Below are positions 24,401 to 58,770 of a stretch of 64,000 bases of DNA, one piece after another. The notes under the pieces are model-generated. The model did no database searches. It was not told the origin of the DNA and worked only from the letters and a program-made list of their open reading frames with translations. This DNA is from Megaleporinus macrocephalus (taxonomy: Eukaryota; Chordata; Actinopteri; Characiformes; Anostomidae). Numbering within the stretch: the stretch's first letter is position 1; every line of letters starts with the position of its first letter. A program made the position numbers and the translations under genes. The stretch is from the NCBI GenBank assembly GCA_021613375.1, contig CM038720.1, positions 7,567,462-7,631,461 of the forward strand, in the 5' to 3' direction.

Positions 24401-26252
24401 AAAGTACCCTGATGTGATAATTAGTGATGGGTGATATGACACGATACTTCAGGGTATAATATCCTTCACAATATTCAAAAATGATATTATTGTGTACGAC
24501 ACGATATGACACACCCCTACCACACACTACAATAAATGAACTCAAACACATTTTAAAGCCAAAGGTTTGCATGTCAGAGATCAGACAATGCCTTCATAGA
24601 CATATAATTAACTTTCTCTGATAGAGCTTTTAGAGGTTCTCTAAACAGACATCTGGTTCCATTCACCATCACTGATTTGAACAGATTCATTTGTAGAGAA
24701 ACTCGCCAACCTGTCTTCATTGGTATTTGTGGTGGTGGTCATGATGGGAACCAGTGGTTGCCACGTCTACAACGCAAATATAGCCATTTTATCTATAATC
24801 AGAAACAACCAGTGTTCTTAATATGGAACTTTAATGATGGCAATATCTGAAAATAAGCTTTGCCTTAGGACACCCTTCACTCGTCCCTTCGTTATGAATA
24901 TATTAAAACAGATTAAAACACATTTTAGATCAAAGCTTAATCACAAAACTACCATTAAAAAAATAAACACAATCAGACTTTGCATTCCTAACCAGTTCAT
25001 ATGAGGGAGCTTTTGGAGGTGGACGTCTGGTTCCATTCACCACCACTGTGAACAATTCTAACTCAGCAAGTTTGTCTAGTATGAAGCATTTCACACCAAA
25101 CCAAAGAATGAAGGACTGTTTATATTTTAATTATGTAATTATTCAGATGTTTGGAAAAGTCTGTGGAGTTTCCCTTTAACGACTGAACAACACACAGGCA
25201 GCCGTGCACATGTTAATGGAAGATGATGAAGAGAGGAAAACACTTGAATAAACAATTTTCCCCATTTACAGGCAAACTTTATCATTTTTTTGCCCCCTCT
25301 TCATATAATAGACTTCCAAAGCCCCTGTAAACTGTGCTCCTACCTTTAGGCCTGGAGTTGACCATCACGTACAGGTGCTCCTCAGGGTAAGTGCTCAGGT
25401 CGCGGGAGATGGCGTGGAGACTGATGGACGGATAATCCAAAGAAAATCCCACTCCGGATCCATCAAACCACGACACACGGCTGCCCCAGAGGAGAGGAAC
25501 AAAAGCCAGCTGTAACAACCGGATGCTGCACAGTTGAAAGGGGATTTTCACCACTTTTTTAAAATTTCTAAACTATTTACAGCAGCTTGGTCTGAAACGG
25601 CTTATCTTAGAGACTTTGATTTCTTTATGGTGGCGGTAATGGGCAGCAGGGGTCGGCACATCTCCAGCCAATTCATTTACCATCCAAACCACCTCCACAT
25701 GCTTATTTTTATTTATTGCTTTTATACATGATGTTAATGACAGTAAAATAATAATCTGAAAATATATATATTTTTTATATTATATTTTCATTTTGCCCTA
25801 CAGTGGCCTGTAAAGTACCCCTCCACCACACATGGACTACAATAAATGAACCCAAACACATTTTAAAGCCAAAAGTTTGCATGTCAGAGATCAGACAATG
25901 CCTTCACACTCCTATAATTAACTTTCTCTGAAGGTGCTTTCAGAGGTCCTCAGACGTCTGGTTCCATTCGCCGTCACTGATTTGAACAGATCTGACTGGA
26001 TAAGCAACCAAACCACTCTGGGTTACTACTAATTTTGGAAAAGTCGGTGGACTTCCCCTTTAAGCCACCAAGCTCAGGCTGCTGGAAATCTGATTTCCAG
26101 CGCTGCTGTACTTACGACTCCGCCACACAAAGAGTTCCAGGACCGAGCCCCTTCCCGTCCAGCACCGCGGTGGTATCAGCCTGCTCGTGTCTCACTCCTT
26201 CGCTCGGGGGCGACACGCTGTGCAGCACGACCATCCTTCCAACTACGTGCAT
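14635..26252 (-). CDS. clns1a: Methylosome subunit pICln, six main coding exons plus split stop
   Basis: Coding exons (- strand): 26234-26116, 25480-25344, 22077-21925, 18312-18208, 18108-17935, 16102-16033, then the last stop base at 14932. All introns are GT-AG and phases agree (2,1,1,1,1,2), giving 252 aa; human is 237 aa. pICln binds PRMT5-WDR77 and chaperones Sm proteins for snRNP assembly. Visible family features: a PH-like N-terminal half ([61 protein letters not shown]), an acidic region ([18 protein letters not shown]), [20 protein letters not shown], and the terminal acidic FDDADVDH. Met at 26234 ([13 protein letters not shown]) is preferred; an in-frame Met at 26252 would add six residues. 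Confidence 0.94.
14653..14662 (-). terminator. clns1a poly(A) signals
   Basis: Two overlapping AATAAA hexamers (AATAAATAAA on the - strand), about 275 nt into the proposed terminal exon. Confidence 0.6.
15135..15415. mobile_element. TAGGGSTGTR hAT-like copy in clns1a 3' region
   Basis: Starts TAGGGTGTATAAAAATAT and includes the CTGACCACTAGATGTCAG core; it ends in (TA)n. It lies in clns1a intron 6. Confidence 0.6.
15470..15890. mobile_element. Second long copy of the CATTCTCAG-type MITE, clns1a intron 6
   Basis: Matches 1338-1795 block by block (GTGCTGGTGTGAGTGGATCA, GTCCTGTGACCACTAATGAA, ACTCACACCAGCACAACACA). Confidence 0.65.
16033..16102 (-). CDS. clns1a: clns1a coding exon 6, ends inside the stop codon
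   Basis: Encodes [20 protein letters not shown] and VDH, then TG at a strong donor (tg|gtaagt). If unspliced, the frame would read one extra Trp and TAA at 16029. Splicing to the acceptor before 14932 completes TGA, so the protein ends ...DADVDH as in human pICln. Confidence 0.85.
16460..16760 (+). mobile_element. Tc1-like relic, internally deleted, clns1a intron 5 edge
   Basis: Shares with 59830-60140 the blocks GGTGTTTCTGTCCAGCCTTC, GGAAGGATGTGTAGCTG, CTCCTCACTGAGAAACG and AGCAGTGGACTGACCACCCC. The partner copy translates to a Tc1-transposase-like GVSIHPSTARRHLNFVGLKG. It lies in clns1a intron 5. Confidence 0.5.
17935..18108 (-). CDS. clns1a: clns1a coding exon 5
   Basis: Follows a short 99-bp intron. 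Encodes [32 protein letters not shown] and [14 protein letters not shown]; donor g|gtaaga (phase 1). Confidence 0.94.
18208..18312 (-). CDS. clns1a: clns1a coding exon 4
   Basis: Acceptor gctgcag, donor g|gtaagg. Encodes [20 protein letters not shown] and the acidic [16 protein letters not shown]. Only about 30 nt of native intron separate it from a TIR element (18345-19388). Confidence 0.94.
18345..19388. mobile_element. Non-autonomous TA-flanked TIR element in clns1a intron 3
   Basis: A 1044-bp element whose ends are inverted copies of CAGTTAGGCCCAGAAAT followed by a match at TTGGACAGTGAC, with TA duplicated on both sides (18343-18344, 19389-19390). TA target and ends suggest a Tc1/mariner-type superfamily. 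No transposase recognised. It sits about 30 nt from the exon 4 acceptor. Confidence 0.8.
20819..21412. mobile_element. TIR element, copy C (inverted), clns1a intron 3
   Basis: Same family as 9209-10340 in opposite orientation, from GTCTCAAACCCTAGTGAG to GATTTGAGAC. Confidence 0.72.
21515..21660. repeat. Dispersed GGAGCATTTCTATTGGTCCA repeat
   Basis: A short repeat with GTCAATGGAACC, the named word, and ATGTAAAC. Other copies at about 1-130, 7255-7345 (inverted), 11163-11235 and 11485-11580 (inverted), 17505-17640 (inverted), 23780-23900 and 61005-61160. Confidence 0.6.
21925..22077 (-). CDS. clns1a: clns1a coding exon 3 with poly-aspartate tract
   Basis: Encodes residues 86-136. After a lysine-rich lead it has 12 consecutive Asp codons (GAC/GAT) then NDDED, followed by [13 protein letters not shown]. 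The donor is t|gtgagt (phase 1). The acidic loop is also present in human pICln but shorter and mixed with Glu/Ser. Confidence 0.92.
22690..23170 (+). repeat. Near-identical direct repeat in clns1a intron 2
   Basis: About 155 bp is repeated at 22756-22912 and 23010-23168 (period about 254 bp), including GAGTGGTGGTGATGATGGTG and CATGATCTCATGCAAGTGCA. It is built on the AAGGGGAATTCCACC family. Confidence 0.75.
23185..23620. mobile_element. TTGAAACAACGTTG-type element, clns1a intron 2
   Basis: Begins CCCAGCTGGCACACAACTGA, the inverted counterpart of the end of 1800-2145. It shares GGTTGAAAGACTGATGTTGA and the GTTGCCATATCAA block. Confidence 0.6.
25344..25480 (-). CDS. clns1a: clns1a coding exon 2
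   Basis: Acceptor ggggcag, donor g|gtagga. Encodes [20 protein letters not shown] through [11 protein letters not shown], the centre of the PH-like fold. Confidence 0.93.
26116..26234 (-). CDS. clns1a: clns1a coding exon 1
   Basis: Starts at Met 26234 and ends GTLCVAE plus the first two bases of Ser at donor tc|gtaagt (phase 2). It lies in a GC-rich, CpG-rich stretch. Confidence 0.9.
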
Positions 26253-26540
26253 CAGATTTCTCTCTCAGAGAGATCAGAAAGCTGGTTAAGCGGCGCCGGG
26301 CTGGTGGGTAAAGCACAGACACGGGGGGCTTCTGTCCTAGAACATGAGCCGCGCGAGCGTAAACGTAGTTTCGGGGGCTTTAAAGTTGCACCATTGCTGA
26401 AGTTGAAATGAAGCACGCGCCACTGATGATGATGATGATGATGATGATGGGCGCGCTCGTTTCTTCTACGTCTACAGCGTGAACGCGCGAGCTCTCGTGG
26501 CGCCTCTGGGGGCGGGGCTGCTAAATAGATCACCGGACTG
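26253..26540 (-). promoter_or_regulatory. clns1a 5' flank / CpG-rich promoter area
   Basis: A sharply GC- and CpG-rich block upstream of exon 1, with several GCGC sites and a GGGGGCGGGG GC box at 26508-26517. It also holds a short (ATG)n tract near 26427-26450. No TATA box seen. The promoter role is inferred from position and composition. Confidence 0.5.
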
Positions 26541-26586
26541 GGCGGGCTTTGTGATCATTTCATAGTTAGTGCATGCGTCCCTGTTC

Positions 26587-27120
26587 TTAAAGGGGAACTC
26601 CACCACATTTTTTTAAAGAAAATTCTGCACATTGAAAGGGATGAGGTGTACACAGAGTGATTCAGGGTGGTTTGGTGTGAAATGCTGTGATAGAGAAGCT
26701 CAGCCAATCAGAATTGTTCACAGCGATGGTGAATGGAACCAGACGTCTATCTCCAAAAACTTCATTAGAGTAATATTATATGGTATTGTTAGGAAAGCGA
26801 TGGATGGAGGGATGAAAGTTGTAAGGAATGTGCTGTCTGAGACGTTGTATGATAAGGTTTTGGCTTAAATTGGATTTTGTTCCATTTATTTTAATCCTTT
26901 CACGGTGGAGGGATACACACAGAAAATAGTCCCCAAGGAAAACATAGTATTTTCAGATTTATGACTATTTTAATGTCATTAACTTTACATACCTAAACCC
27001 AAAAGACTGGTGGTTTTGGAAGTAAATCAAATGGTTATATTTGTGTTGGAGACATGATGACCCCTGGTTCCCATCACTACCACTGTCTCTACAATTAACC
27101 ATTTCACACTAAACCACCTG
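26587..27120. mobile_element. AAGGGGAATTCCACC-type element upstream of clns1a
   Basis: Opens CTTAAAGGGGAACTCCACCA and carries GAATGGAACCAGACGTCTAT and CCCATCACTACCACTGTCTC. It borders the Tc1-like element at 27146. Confidence 0.55.
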
Positions 27121-27145
27121 AATAATAGTGTACATCTCACATATA

Positions 27146-28338
27146 CAGGGGTTGGACAATGAAACTGAAACACCTGTCATGTTAGTGTGGGAGGTTTCCA
27201 GTCTGGTGGTCAATCTTCATTAACTGCACCAGTAAGATCAGAGTGTGAAGTTCCGTTAGTAGGTAAGAGACAGTTTAGCTCAAAATACTACAATAACACA
27301 ACATTATGGGACATACCAGAGTTCAAAAGAGGACAAACTGTTGGTGCACGTCTTGCTGCTGCATCTGTGACCAAGACAGCAAGTCTTTGTGATGCATCAA
27401 GAGCCACGGTATCCAGGGTAACGTCAGCAAACCACCAAGAAGAACCAACCACATCCAACAGGATTAACTGTGGACGCAGGAGGAAGCTGTCTGAAAGGGA
27501 TGTTGGGTTCTAACCCGGATTGTATCCAAAAAACAGAAAACAAATCACGGCAGAATTAAATGTGCACCTCAGCTTCTCCTGTTTCCACCAGAACTGTCCG
27601 TCAGGAGCTCCACAGGGTCAATATACACGGCCGGGCTGCTATAGCCAAACCTTTGGTCACTCGTGCCAATTCCAAACGTCGGTTTCAATGGTGCAAGGAG
27701 CGCAAATCTTGGGCTGTGGACAATGTGAACCACGTATTGTTCTCTGATGATCCACCTTTACTGTTTTCCCCACATCCGGGAGAGTTACGGTGTGGAGAAG
27801 CCCCAAAGAAGCGTACCACCCAGACTGTTGCATGCCCAGAGTGAAGCATGGGGGTGGATCAGTGATGGTTTTGGCCCAATTCTTGTGCTAGATGGGCGCG
27901 TCACTGCCAAGGACTACCGAACCATTCTGGAGGACCATGTGCATCCAATGGTTCAAACATTGTATCCTGACGGCGGTGCCGTGTATCAGGATGACAATGC
28001 ACCAATACACACAGCAAGACTGGAGAAAGATTGGTTTGATGAACATGAAAGTGAAGTTGAACATCTCCCATGACCTGCACAGTCACCAGATCTAAATATT
28101 ATTGAGCTACTTTGGGGTGTTTTGGAGGAGCGAGTCAGGAAACGTTTTCCTCCACCAGCATCACGTAGTGACCTGAACACTGTCCTGCAAGAAGAATGGC
28201 TTAAAATTCCTCTGACCACTGTGCAGGACTTGTATATGTCATTCCCAAGACCAATGGACGCTGTATTGGCCACAAAAGGAGGCCCTACACCATACTAATA
28301 AATTATAAATTTGTTTCAGTTTTATTGTCCAACCCCTG
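27146..28338 (+). mobile_element. Tc1/mariner-like transposon, broken DD36E-type transposase
   Basis: A 1193-bp element with inverted ends (CAGGGGTTGGACAAT at both termini), flanked by TA. Its transposase reads in pieces across frames: a helix-turn-helix area with KNRKQITAELNVHLS, then RANSKRRFQWCKERKSWAV, FSDD, DDNAPIHTA, and SPDLNIIELLWGVLEERV to the end. An in-frame TGA replaces the expected Trp before PAQSPD, and frameshifts occur near 27510-27760, so it is inactive. Counting from the second Asp of DDNAP to the Glu of NIIE gives 36 intervening residues. Confidence 0.88.

Positions 28339-28363
<25 letters not shown>
28339..28363. repeat. (TA)n microsatellite at Tc1-like insertion site
   Basis: The right TA of the transposon merges into a TA/TG microsatellite. 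Confidence 0.8.
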
Positions 28364-28369
<6 letters not shown>

Positions 28370-28845
28370 ATATTTTTATGTATATATGTTTGTATATAAA
28401 TGTGTGTGCATTAATACAACTTTCCCCCCTTATAGAAGACTCCAGTGGTCCCCAACCCTCCTCTTAAGACTTATCTTCTCACCTAACATACCCTGATCTG
28501 ACACCACTGTATCTGCTCCAGCCAATCAGGGGTTTTTGTACAAGCTCATTAGCTGGAGTGATGCTTAGAACCAGACTCTTCAAGGCAGCAGATCTCCAGA
28601 ACCTCTAGATTGTTAGTCTGGTCCTCAGGCCCTATAGTCAGTGAGGTAGAGCGCAGCCGTGCCAACGGGGCCCAAGATCTCATTGTGCTAAACAAGCCGT
28701 CCAGACCTAAACTACACTACTCATGGTCTACAGCCAGCCCCGGTTTATAGGAACCCGAGAGGCTCCAGTGACCTCTCGGCAGCGTGGACACAAGAATGAG
28801 GTTCATGACCTTGGAAAACAGTCACAAGTACAGGTGCAGCACCTT

Positions 28846-28851
28846 TTTATT
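28846..28851 (-). terminator. Candidate distal rsf1 poly(A) signal
   Basis: AATAAA on the - strand at the edge of a non-repetitive AT-rich stretch. Use is inferred. Confidence 0.35.
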
Positions 28852-31800
28852 ATGACAAATGTACAAGATTGTATTTATATGAAAGAAATTACAATACAGT
28901 TAACAAAAACAACAAAATAAAAATTAAAACAGACCAACATCGGAAAGTAGAACACAGACAGAGGACACCTCTAGAAGCTAATGCCCAAACCAGACTCCCA
29001 CCGCACGCATCTGCTCAGGCCTACAACCCGACCACTGAAAAACAGCTGAACTTATTGGCACTAACTTCCATCTCCTACGAGGATTCCAGACCTTCTACCT
29101 TCATTTCTGCTCACAGCGCGTCATGGAGACTCGAGCGGCGAGTCACTTTAATCTCATGCTCGATGCAATCTGGTCTTATGAGGTACACAGGGGAGTGATG
29201 AGAACAGGTTGTGTTTTCTGAGAACGGAGGATTTCCTTAGTATTAAATACTGTTCAGCGAGACCACGGAGGTCGTGACCTTGCTTAGGGAGCATCTGAAT
29301 TGAAAATCGTGATGCAAGGTTTTGTACTATTAAGGATTATTTATATATATATATATATAAAAAAAACAAAAAACAAACTGGATTAGGAGAGATGTGCATG
29401 CCAAGCGTAAACATTATATTACAGGACAATTTTTTTTTCTTTTGTTTTCTTTTTTTTACAAAGCACTCAATCAATGCTGTCACAACCACATCATCTTTCT
29501 GAGCCCAGCTGGTAGCAAACTCCGCCACGGCCCCCTCTAAGAACAGCTTACGTTATGTACAAATGTTCTAGCGGGCAGTGGAGCATACTGGACCACTGGT
29601 GGGAAATGCAAACCAATGGGGTGGGCGGGGGAGGGGAGGACACACAGCCTCACCAGAGGTACATACCATAAGTTCATGGATCAGCAAGCAAACTCAACAA
29701 ACGGGAATTCCAATTATATTCCTTGTGGCATAAATAAACCGTTCATAGCGTGCGGTGCTTCATTCTAGAGTCAGCACTGTTCACAGTGGTGGTAATAGGA
29801 ACCAGAGACCCATATATATATATATATATCTGATGGTTTGGAAATCAGATTTAGGCCCAAACTGTTTTTTAATAAGGTGGCAAAATACATGCAGTGCGAA
29901 TATGAGTCATATGAATCAAATGAATCAATTAAATGAATCAAATGAATCAATTGAATCATAAACATATCATATAAAACCCCAGTCCATCTTGGTTCCAATC
30001 CCCACCCCTGCAAAGAAATCTGAGATGACAATCTACACTGAGCTGTACCACATTCACCCCCATCCCCAAACCCCCCAGCCAAGCCCCACACCGAAGGGCA
30101 ATGCAACCAACTTCTTATGCCAAAATACTAAAAAAAAAAAAAAAAAACTGGTGGAATTCCCCTTTAAACTGAGCCCCACACTTTGGATGTCACGCGTCCC
30201 CACAAAACAAAACGCACGGACAGAAATCAGACGGAACAAACATGCCATAACTCACTTTTAGACACGTCAGAGTTGTACAAAAGTTGTGAGCGGCGCCACG
30301 ACCTACTACAAAAACAGAAAAGAAAGTAAAAGAAATATAAACAGTCGCAATCATAAAGGACTGCTAAATATATATCATCATCCGACCCATTTTAAAAATG
30401 CTTCTAACTATGTTACAGCAAAAAACTACAGATATAGTACACGCAAAAGAGAAATCCCGAGTCTCGTGCTTCCCCCCCTCTCCGGCTGCTTTCGACCCCC
30501 ACTCCTCCCACAGACAGCGTCCGTTATTGATTCGCTCGCATCCTGGCTTGAAGATAAAGGAAGGCTTCGATCGCAAGGTGGTCGACGTAGTGTTAGACAC
30601 CACAGAGCACCCTCTCCCGAGGACTTTAACAGTAGGAATGGGGGGGTCATACATATATTCTGCTTAGAAGAAAAATATATTGCTCAGATATGAAAAGAAA
30701 AATAGTCTGTGTACAGAGGAAAAACAAAAACAGGTTATAATGTCAATATATAGTGCAGAAAAAAAATCCCTTTTATTAAATATTCGTAATTAAACTGAGA
30801 TGAAATGACTTGCTTAAACTCCACAGATAATATATGATGTAAAACAAACATCCATGCCCCCCCTTATATATAAAAAAACAAAAAAAAAAAAAACACAGGG
30901 TCACCTATCCTTCAGCTAACCTACAATAATAAAAAGAAAAAAAAAATATATATATATAATATATATATATATATAAAAACACTTATGTGACGTGTTCATC
31001 CTAAACCAATTAAATGCTGGACTGGAAGTTTTACACATGTACATGATCACATACAACATCACGAATGACCGCGTTTCAGTTTGGCCTTTGACGCACGCAC
31101 GAGCTGCCGCAGCAATAGTGTTTCAATTGGGCCGTCGCTTCTACTGAAATGACTATCTATTGGGGGTCTATCGGGGGGTTAAAATGCCTAGAAAAGAGCC
31201 CGGAGGACTAAAAAGGGTCCACGTCCTGTTATATATTTAATTTGCATGCTTGGTACTGAAAACAGTCGAGAGTTCATGTTGACGGGACGCCTCTGTTTCC
31301 CGTACAGTATAGAAACAGGCTGTTACTGAGCCTTTAAGGCTGGTGTATACACGTCTGGCTGCTCTGCCTGTAGGCTGAAACAGTCTTCCACCTGGCTGGC
31401 GGGGGGGAGAGGGGGCTAGACTGGGGTATGAGAATGTGCTCATTTTTGTGACATCACAAAAATAACAACAATAAGGTCAAAACAGGCTTAAAGGGGAACT
31501 CCACATATTTTTCAAAATTTCTATGTAAGCGGTTGTGATGTAAAATCATTTGGGATGGTTTGATGTGAAACGCTTCGTTCTAGAGATACTTGCTGAGTCA
31601 GAGCTGTGCACACACGGGCTTGGGTGTTCTAGCTGGGATACATTGTGAGAGTGGACTACAAAGCACTTTTGTAATTCACTCTGGGTGAGAGCGGCGGCTC
31701 ATTGCTGTAAACGTAACTCTAGTTGCATCAACTGGTTAAATACACTGCCTGCAATCTGACGCATCACTCTGAGATAAAAGTTTGGGCTTACTTAAAAATG

Positions 31801-32818
31801 TACTTCTATTACTTTTAGTCCAGAGAGGTACATGGTAATGCAAAACCCCCGTCTCCAAGGAGACATTATTATTAGGGGTGTAAGAAAATATCAAAATATC
31901 GAATATCAGGATATTATGTTTGGTGATACTGTATTGATTCCCAAAAATCGATACACAGATGTGTTTAAACCTCTGACCACTAGATGGCAGTGCTGTAATT
32001 CATTTTTAGCTCCGCTCCAACATTAACAAGCAGCACAAGGGCGCAATGCTATTGTAAGAGTTGACAAACCTGTTCATACAGTGGTGTGTTTTAATAGTAG
32101 GATTAGAAAAATCACAGTATATCACTTATAGTATCGCAATATATTATGATATATTGAATCGTGACTGCTGTATCACGATACGTATTGTATCACCAGGTTC
32201 TTTACCATCTAAATTCTATAAAAACTCAGAAGACGTATTAAGTCTCTACAGCGAAACATTTCACAAACAACCACTGAATGCATCCGTGTGAATTCCAAAC
32301 ACCGTCATTTTCTGAAATTTAAAAAAATAATAATAATAAAAATTAAAAATTAGGTGGAATTCCCCATTAATTGGCCATGTTTATATCATATGGACTGGAA
32401 ATGTTAAAAAAACGTTCACATACAGTATCGTGCCGATTATAAAACAACTTAAAAGCAAGGAAATTCTGTTATACCATGATTAATCTAACACTTAGAGTTG
32501 GCTATATTTCTACACAAGACCCATTCGGTAGCAACATCTGTGTACCGTCCCGTAGTTCCCACTCTGGACCTCCGACCTGTCGCGCTCGAGAAGGAAGTAG
32601 GTGAATGATTGAGCTGCAATTAGTCCTAAATTACAATTTTTAAGAATAAATAGAGTTTAACAAAACCAAGCTTACGTTCTCATTAGAATACAGACATGGC
32701 CTTTAGCTAAACGCAAGTAGCAGTTTCAAACCAATCAGTGTTCAAGACATTCAAGAGCATCCTGCACCAATGAGGGGGGGGTGGGGGGCTCACTTACTAC
32801 AAAACTGATTCCTTGGAA

Positions 32819-32853
<35 letters not shown>

Positions 32854-33276
32854 TAATAATAATAATACGTTTTAGAAAAGCAGGTGTCCAGACCTCGGCT
32901 GGAATGCAATTCTGACCCTCTACGCCATCACCACTGTCCTTCATCATCATCATCATCACTACCACCATCATCATCATCATCATCTCTCAGATTTCCCAGC
33001 AGTAATAACAACAGTGAGCACTCATGTGTCTTCGAATTCAACAAATATTGAAAATATTCCGTAAAGTCTCATGAGGTTTCCCGATTGGCTGAAAAGGAAT
33101 GGCTACATGATTAGTGTAAAAGAGAGGTGGGGAGTTGTTTCAGGGGGGGCGGGGGGTTTGGGGGTTGTGCTGCCGGAGGCTTGGTGTCATTATTTCTCTC
33201 GCAAAGATTCAAAAATAAGAACATCTCAGGGAGTCGCCCACCAACGCCCCCGCCGGCCACACCTTCGTTTGGTGAA

Positions 33277-33282
33277 TTTATT
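33277..33282 (-). terminator. Candidate proximal rsf1 poly(A) signal
   Basis: AATAAA on the - strand about 360 nt after the rsf1 stop codon. Confidence 0.35.
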
Positions 33283-33640
33283 TACATCTTTTGTTCAGGT
33301 GCTGCTCTCCTCGCTCACGCAAAGCCAGTTCCCACCAGCCTCTGCCAAGCGGACCACCTTCCCGCTGTAAGCTGGACCGTCTCCGGCGTCCCCGCTCGCT
33401 CCGTCCCCTTATTCATCATCAGTTCTTCCCGCTGGCACACAGAACACTGAGGACCACGTCAGCAGACGTCTGAAGGATACTGTATGTAACATGGTACGCG
33501 GCAACGGCCGAGAAAACAGAAAACTACGAGGAGCGTGAAGGAAAGAAGAACGCTAAAGGAGTGCTGGACGAGGGGTGGAGAAACAGAAGACTTTGAAATA
33601 AAAAGATAAAAATAAAGAAAAGGAAAAGCGTACGTGTGTC

Positions 33641-56761
<23,121 letters not shown>

Positions 56762-56880
56762 TTCTACGATGGACGGGTGGAGGACCAATGACTCCCCACA
56801 ATCCACAGCGCCAAAATCAGCCTAGTGGCCCAGAGGCCTTTGCGGCGCTAATCACTAATGTAAACAAACGAATATGGAGT
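56762..56880 (-). promoter_or_regulatory. rsf1 5' flank
   Basis: GC-richer than its surroundings, with a CCAAT at 56785-56789 (given on the + strand). It is the natural place for the start region of rsf1, but no TATA or initiator could be fixed. Confidence 0.3.
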
Positions 56881-58770
56881 GAAAACGAGCCGGAGATTAG
56901 ATGTTTATAAGAAGGTTTCTTTACAAAATAAGAATTTTAGGCTGTTTTTGGGACGTTTAGCTATTTGTAATCTTTCTAGTGGTGTGAACGGTTGAATCAA
57001 ACGTATCTGTTTACGCAGACTGCCTATAATGCAGGCAAATCTAATGAAAACAAGTTGAATGTTTATATTTAAATGTACTTCTTTTTAAATATTTCTATCA
57101 AATAGTTCTTTCAAATCTGCTTGAGTATAAAAATAGTTGATTTATGAATGGTGTAAGGATTGAAGGTTGAAAATGAACCAGATATTAGATGTTCATAAGC
57201 AGATTTCTTTACAAAATAAGAATTTTAGGCTGTTTTTGGGACATTTAGCTATTTGTAATTCTTCTAGTGGTTTGAACGGTTGAATCAAACGTATCTGTTT
57301 ACTCAGACTGGCTAAAATGCAGGCAAATCTAATTAAAACAAGTTGAATGTTTACATTTAAATGTACTTTTTAAAAAATATATTTCTATCAAATAGTTATT
57401 TTTAATCCGAGTATAAAATAGTTTATTTATTACTGGAGTAAGGCTTGAGGGATGAAAATGAGCCACAGATTAGATGTTTATAAGAAGATTTCTTTACAAA
57501 ATAAGAATTTAAGGCTGTTTTGGGGACATTTAGCTATTTGTAACCCTTCTAGTGGTTTGAACGGTTAAGGCAAATCTAATGAAAACAAGTTAAATGTTTA
57601 CATTTAAATGTACATTTATTTTTCAAATAGTTCTTTCTAATCTGCTTGAGTATAAAAATTGTTGATTTATTAATGGAGTAAGGATTAAGGGGTGGAAAAC
57701 GAGCCAGAGATTAGATGTTTATAACAGATTTCTTTACAAAATAAGAATTTTAGGCTGTTTTTGGGACATTTAGCTATTTTTAAGTCTTCGAGTGGTGTTA
57801 ACGGTTAAATCAAACATACCTGTTTACTCAGACTGGCTATATTGCAGGCAAATCTAATGAAAACAAGTTGAATGTTTATATTTAAATGTACTTTAAAAAT
57901 ATATATATATTTTTATTAAATAGTTCTTTCTAATCTGCTTGAGTATAAAAATAGTTGATTTATTAATGGAGTAAGGATTGAGGGTTGAAAACAAGCTGGA
58001 GATTAGATGTTTATAAGCAGATTTCCTTGCAAAATAAGAATTTTAGGCTGTTTTTGGGACATTAACCTATTTGTAATCCTTCTAGTGGTTTGAACGGTTA
58101 AGGCAAATTAATGAAAACAAGTTGAATGTTTACATTTCAGTGTACATTTATTTTTTTAAATAGTTCTATCAAATAGTTCTTTCTAATCTGCTTGAATATA
58201 AAAATAGTTGATTTATTAATGGAGTAAGTAAATGTTTTAATCAAACATGTTTTCTCAGACTGGCTATAATGCAGGCAAATCTAATGAAAACAAGTTGAAT
58301 GTTTACATTTAAATGTACATTTAGTTTTTTAAATATTTCTAATATTTAAATGTTTATATTTAAATGTACTTTTTTAAGTTTAAAATAGTTAAAAGTTTAA
58401 AATAGGTAATTTATTAATGGAGTAATAGTTCTATCAAATAGTTCTTTCTAATTAGCATATGTATTTCTTTTTTAAGTGATTTTTTTAGAAAATTATAAAC
58501 ATGGACACTTTTACACACATTGTTCTTTCTAATCTGCTTGAGTATAAAAATATTTGACTCACTTTTATTATTAACATAATAAGGACTGAGGCTTGAAAAC
58601 CAGCTGGAAATCAGACTGGAAATCAGATTCATACTGGCTGTAATGTAGACAAATCTAATAGAAACAAGTTAAATGTTTACATTTCTACTTTCAAACTTTC
58701 CTGTTTTTTCAGACTGGCTATATGTAGGCAAATTTAAGAAAACATTTACTATGACTAATGTAATAAGGAT
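56880..58770 (+). repeat. Tandem array of a roughly 290-bp unit upstream of rsf1
   Basis: About six or seven copies of a block containing GAGATTAGATGTTTATAAG, TTTACAAAATAAGAATTTTA, GGGACATTTAGCTATTTGTA and GGCAAATCTAATGAAAACAA. They start near 56885, 57172, 57460, 57695 and 57985, then decay. No coding content. Confidence 0.88.

Larger units (their letters stand above)
28840..33640 (-). other. rsf1: Probable rsf1 3' UTR (extent uncertain)
   Basis: No gene seen in about 4.8 kb downstream of the rsf1 stop. Poly(A) hexamers on the - strand lie at 33277-33282 (proximal) and 28846-28851 (distal). Mammalian RSF1 mRNAs have UTRs of several kb, so the distal site is plausible. The stretch also holds a hAT-like copy (about 31874-32200), (AAT)n at 32819-32867, several A-rich runs and short (TA)n tracts. 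Confidence 0.4.

Noticed and set aside
26252..26533. 93-aa open frame upstream of clns1a on - strand
   Set aside because: GC-rich 5' flank containing an (ATG)n/His run; it reads another frame than the pICln start and has no domain.
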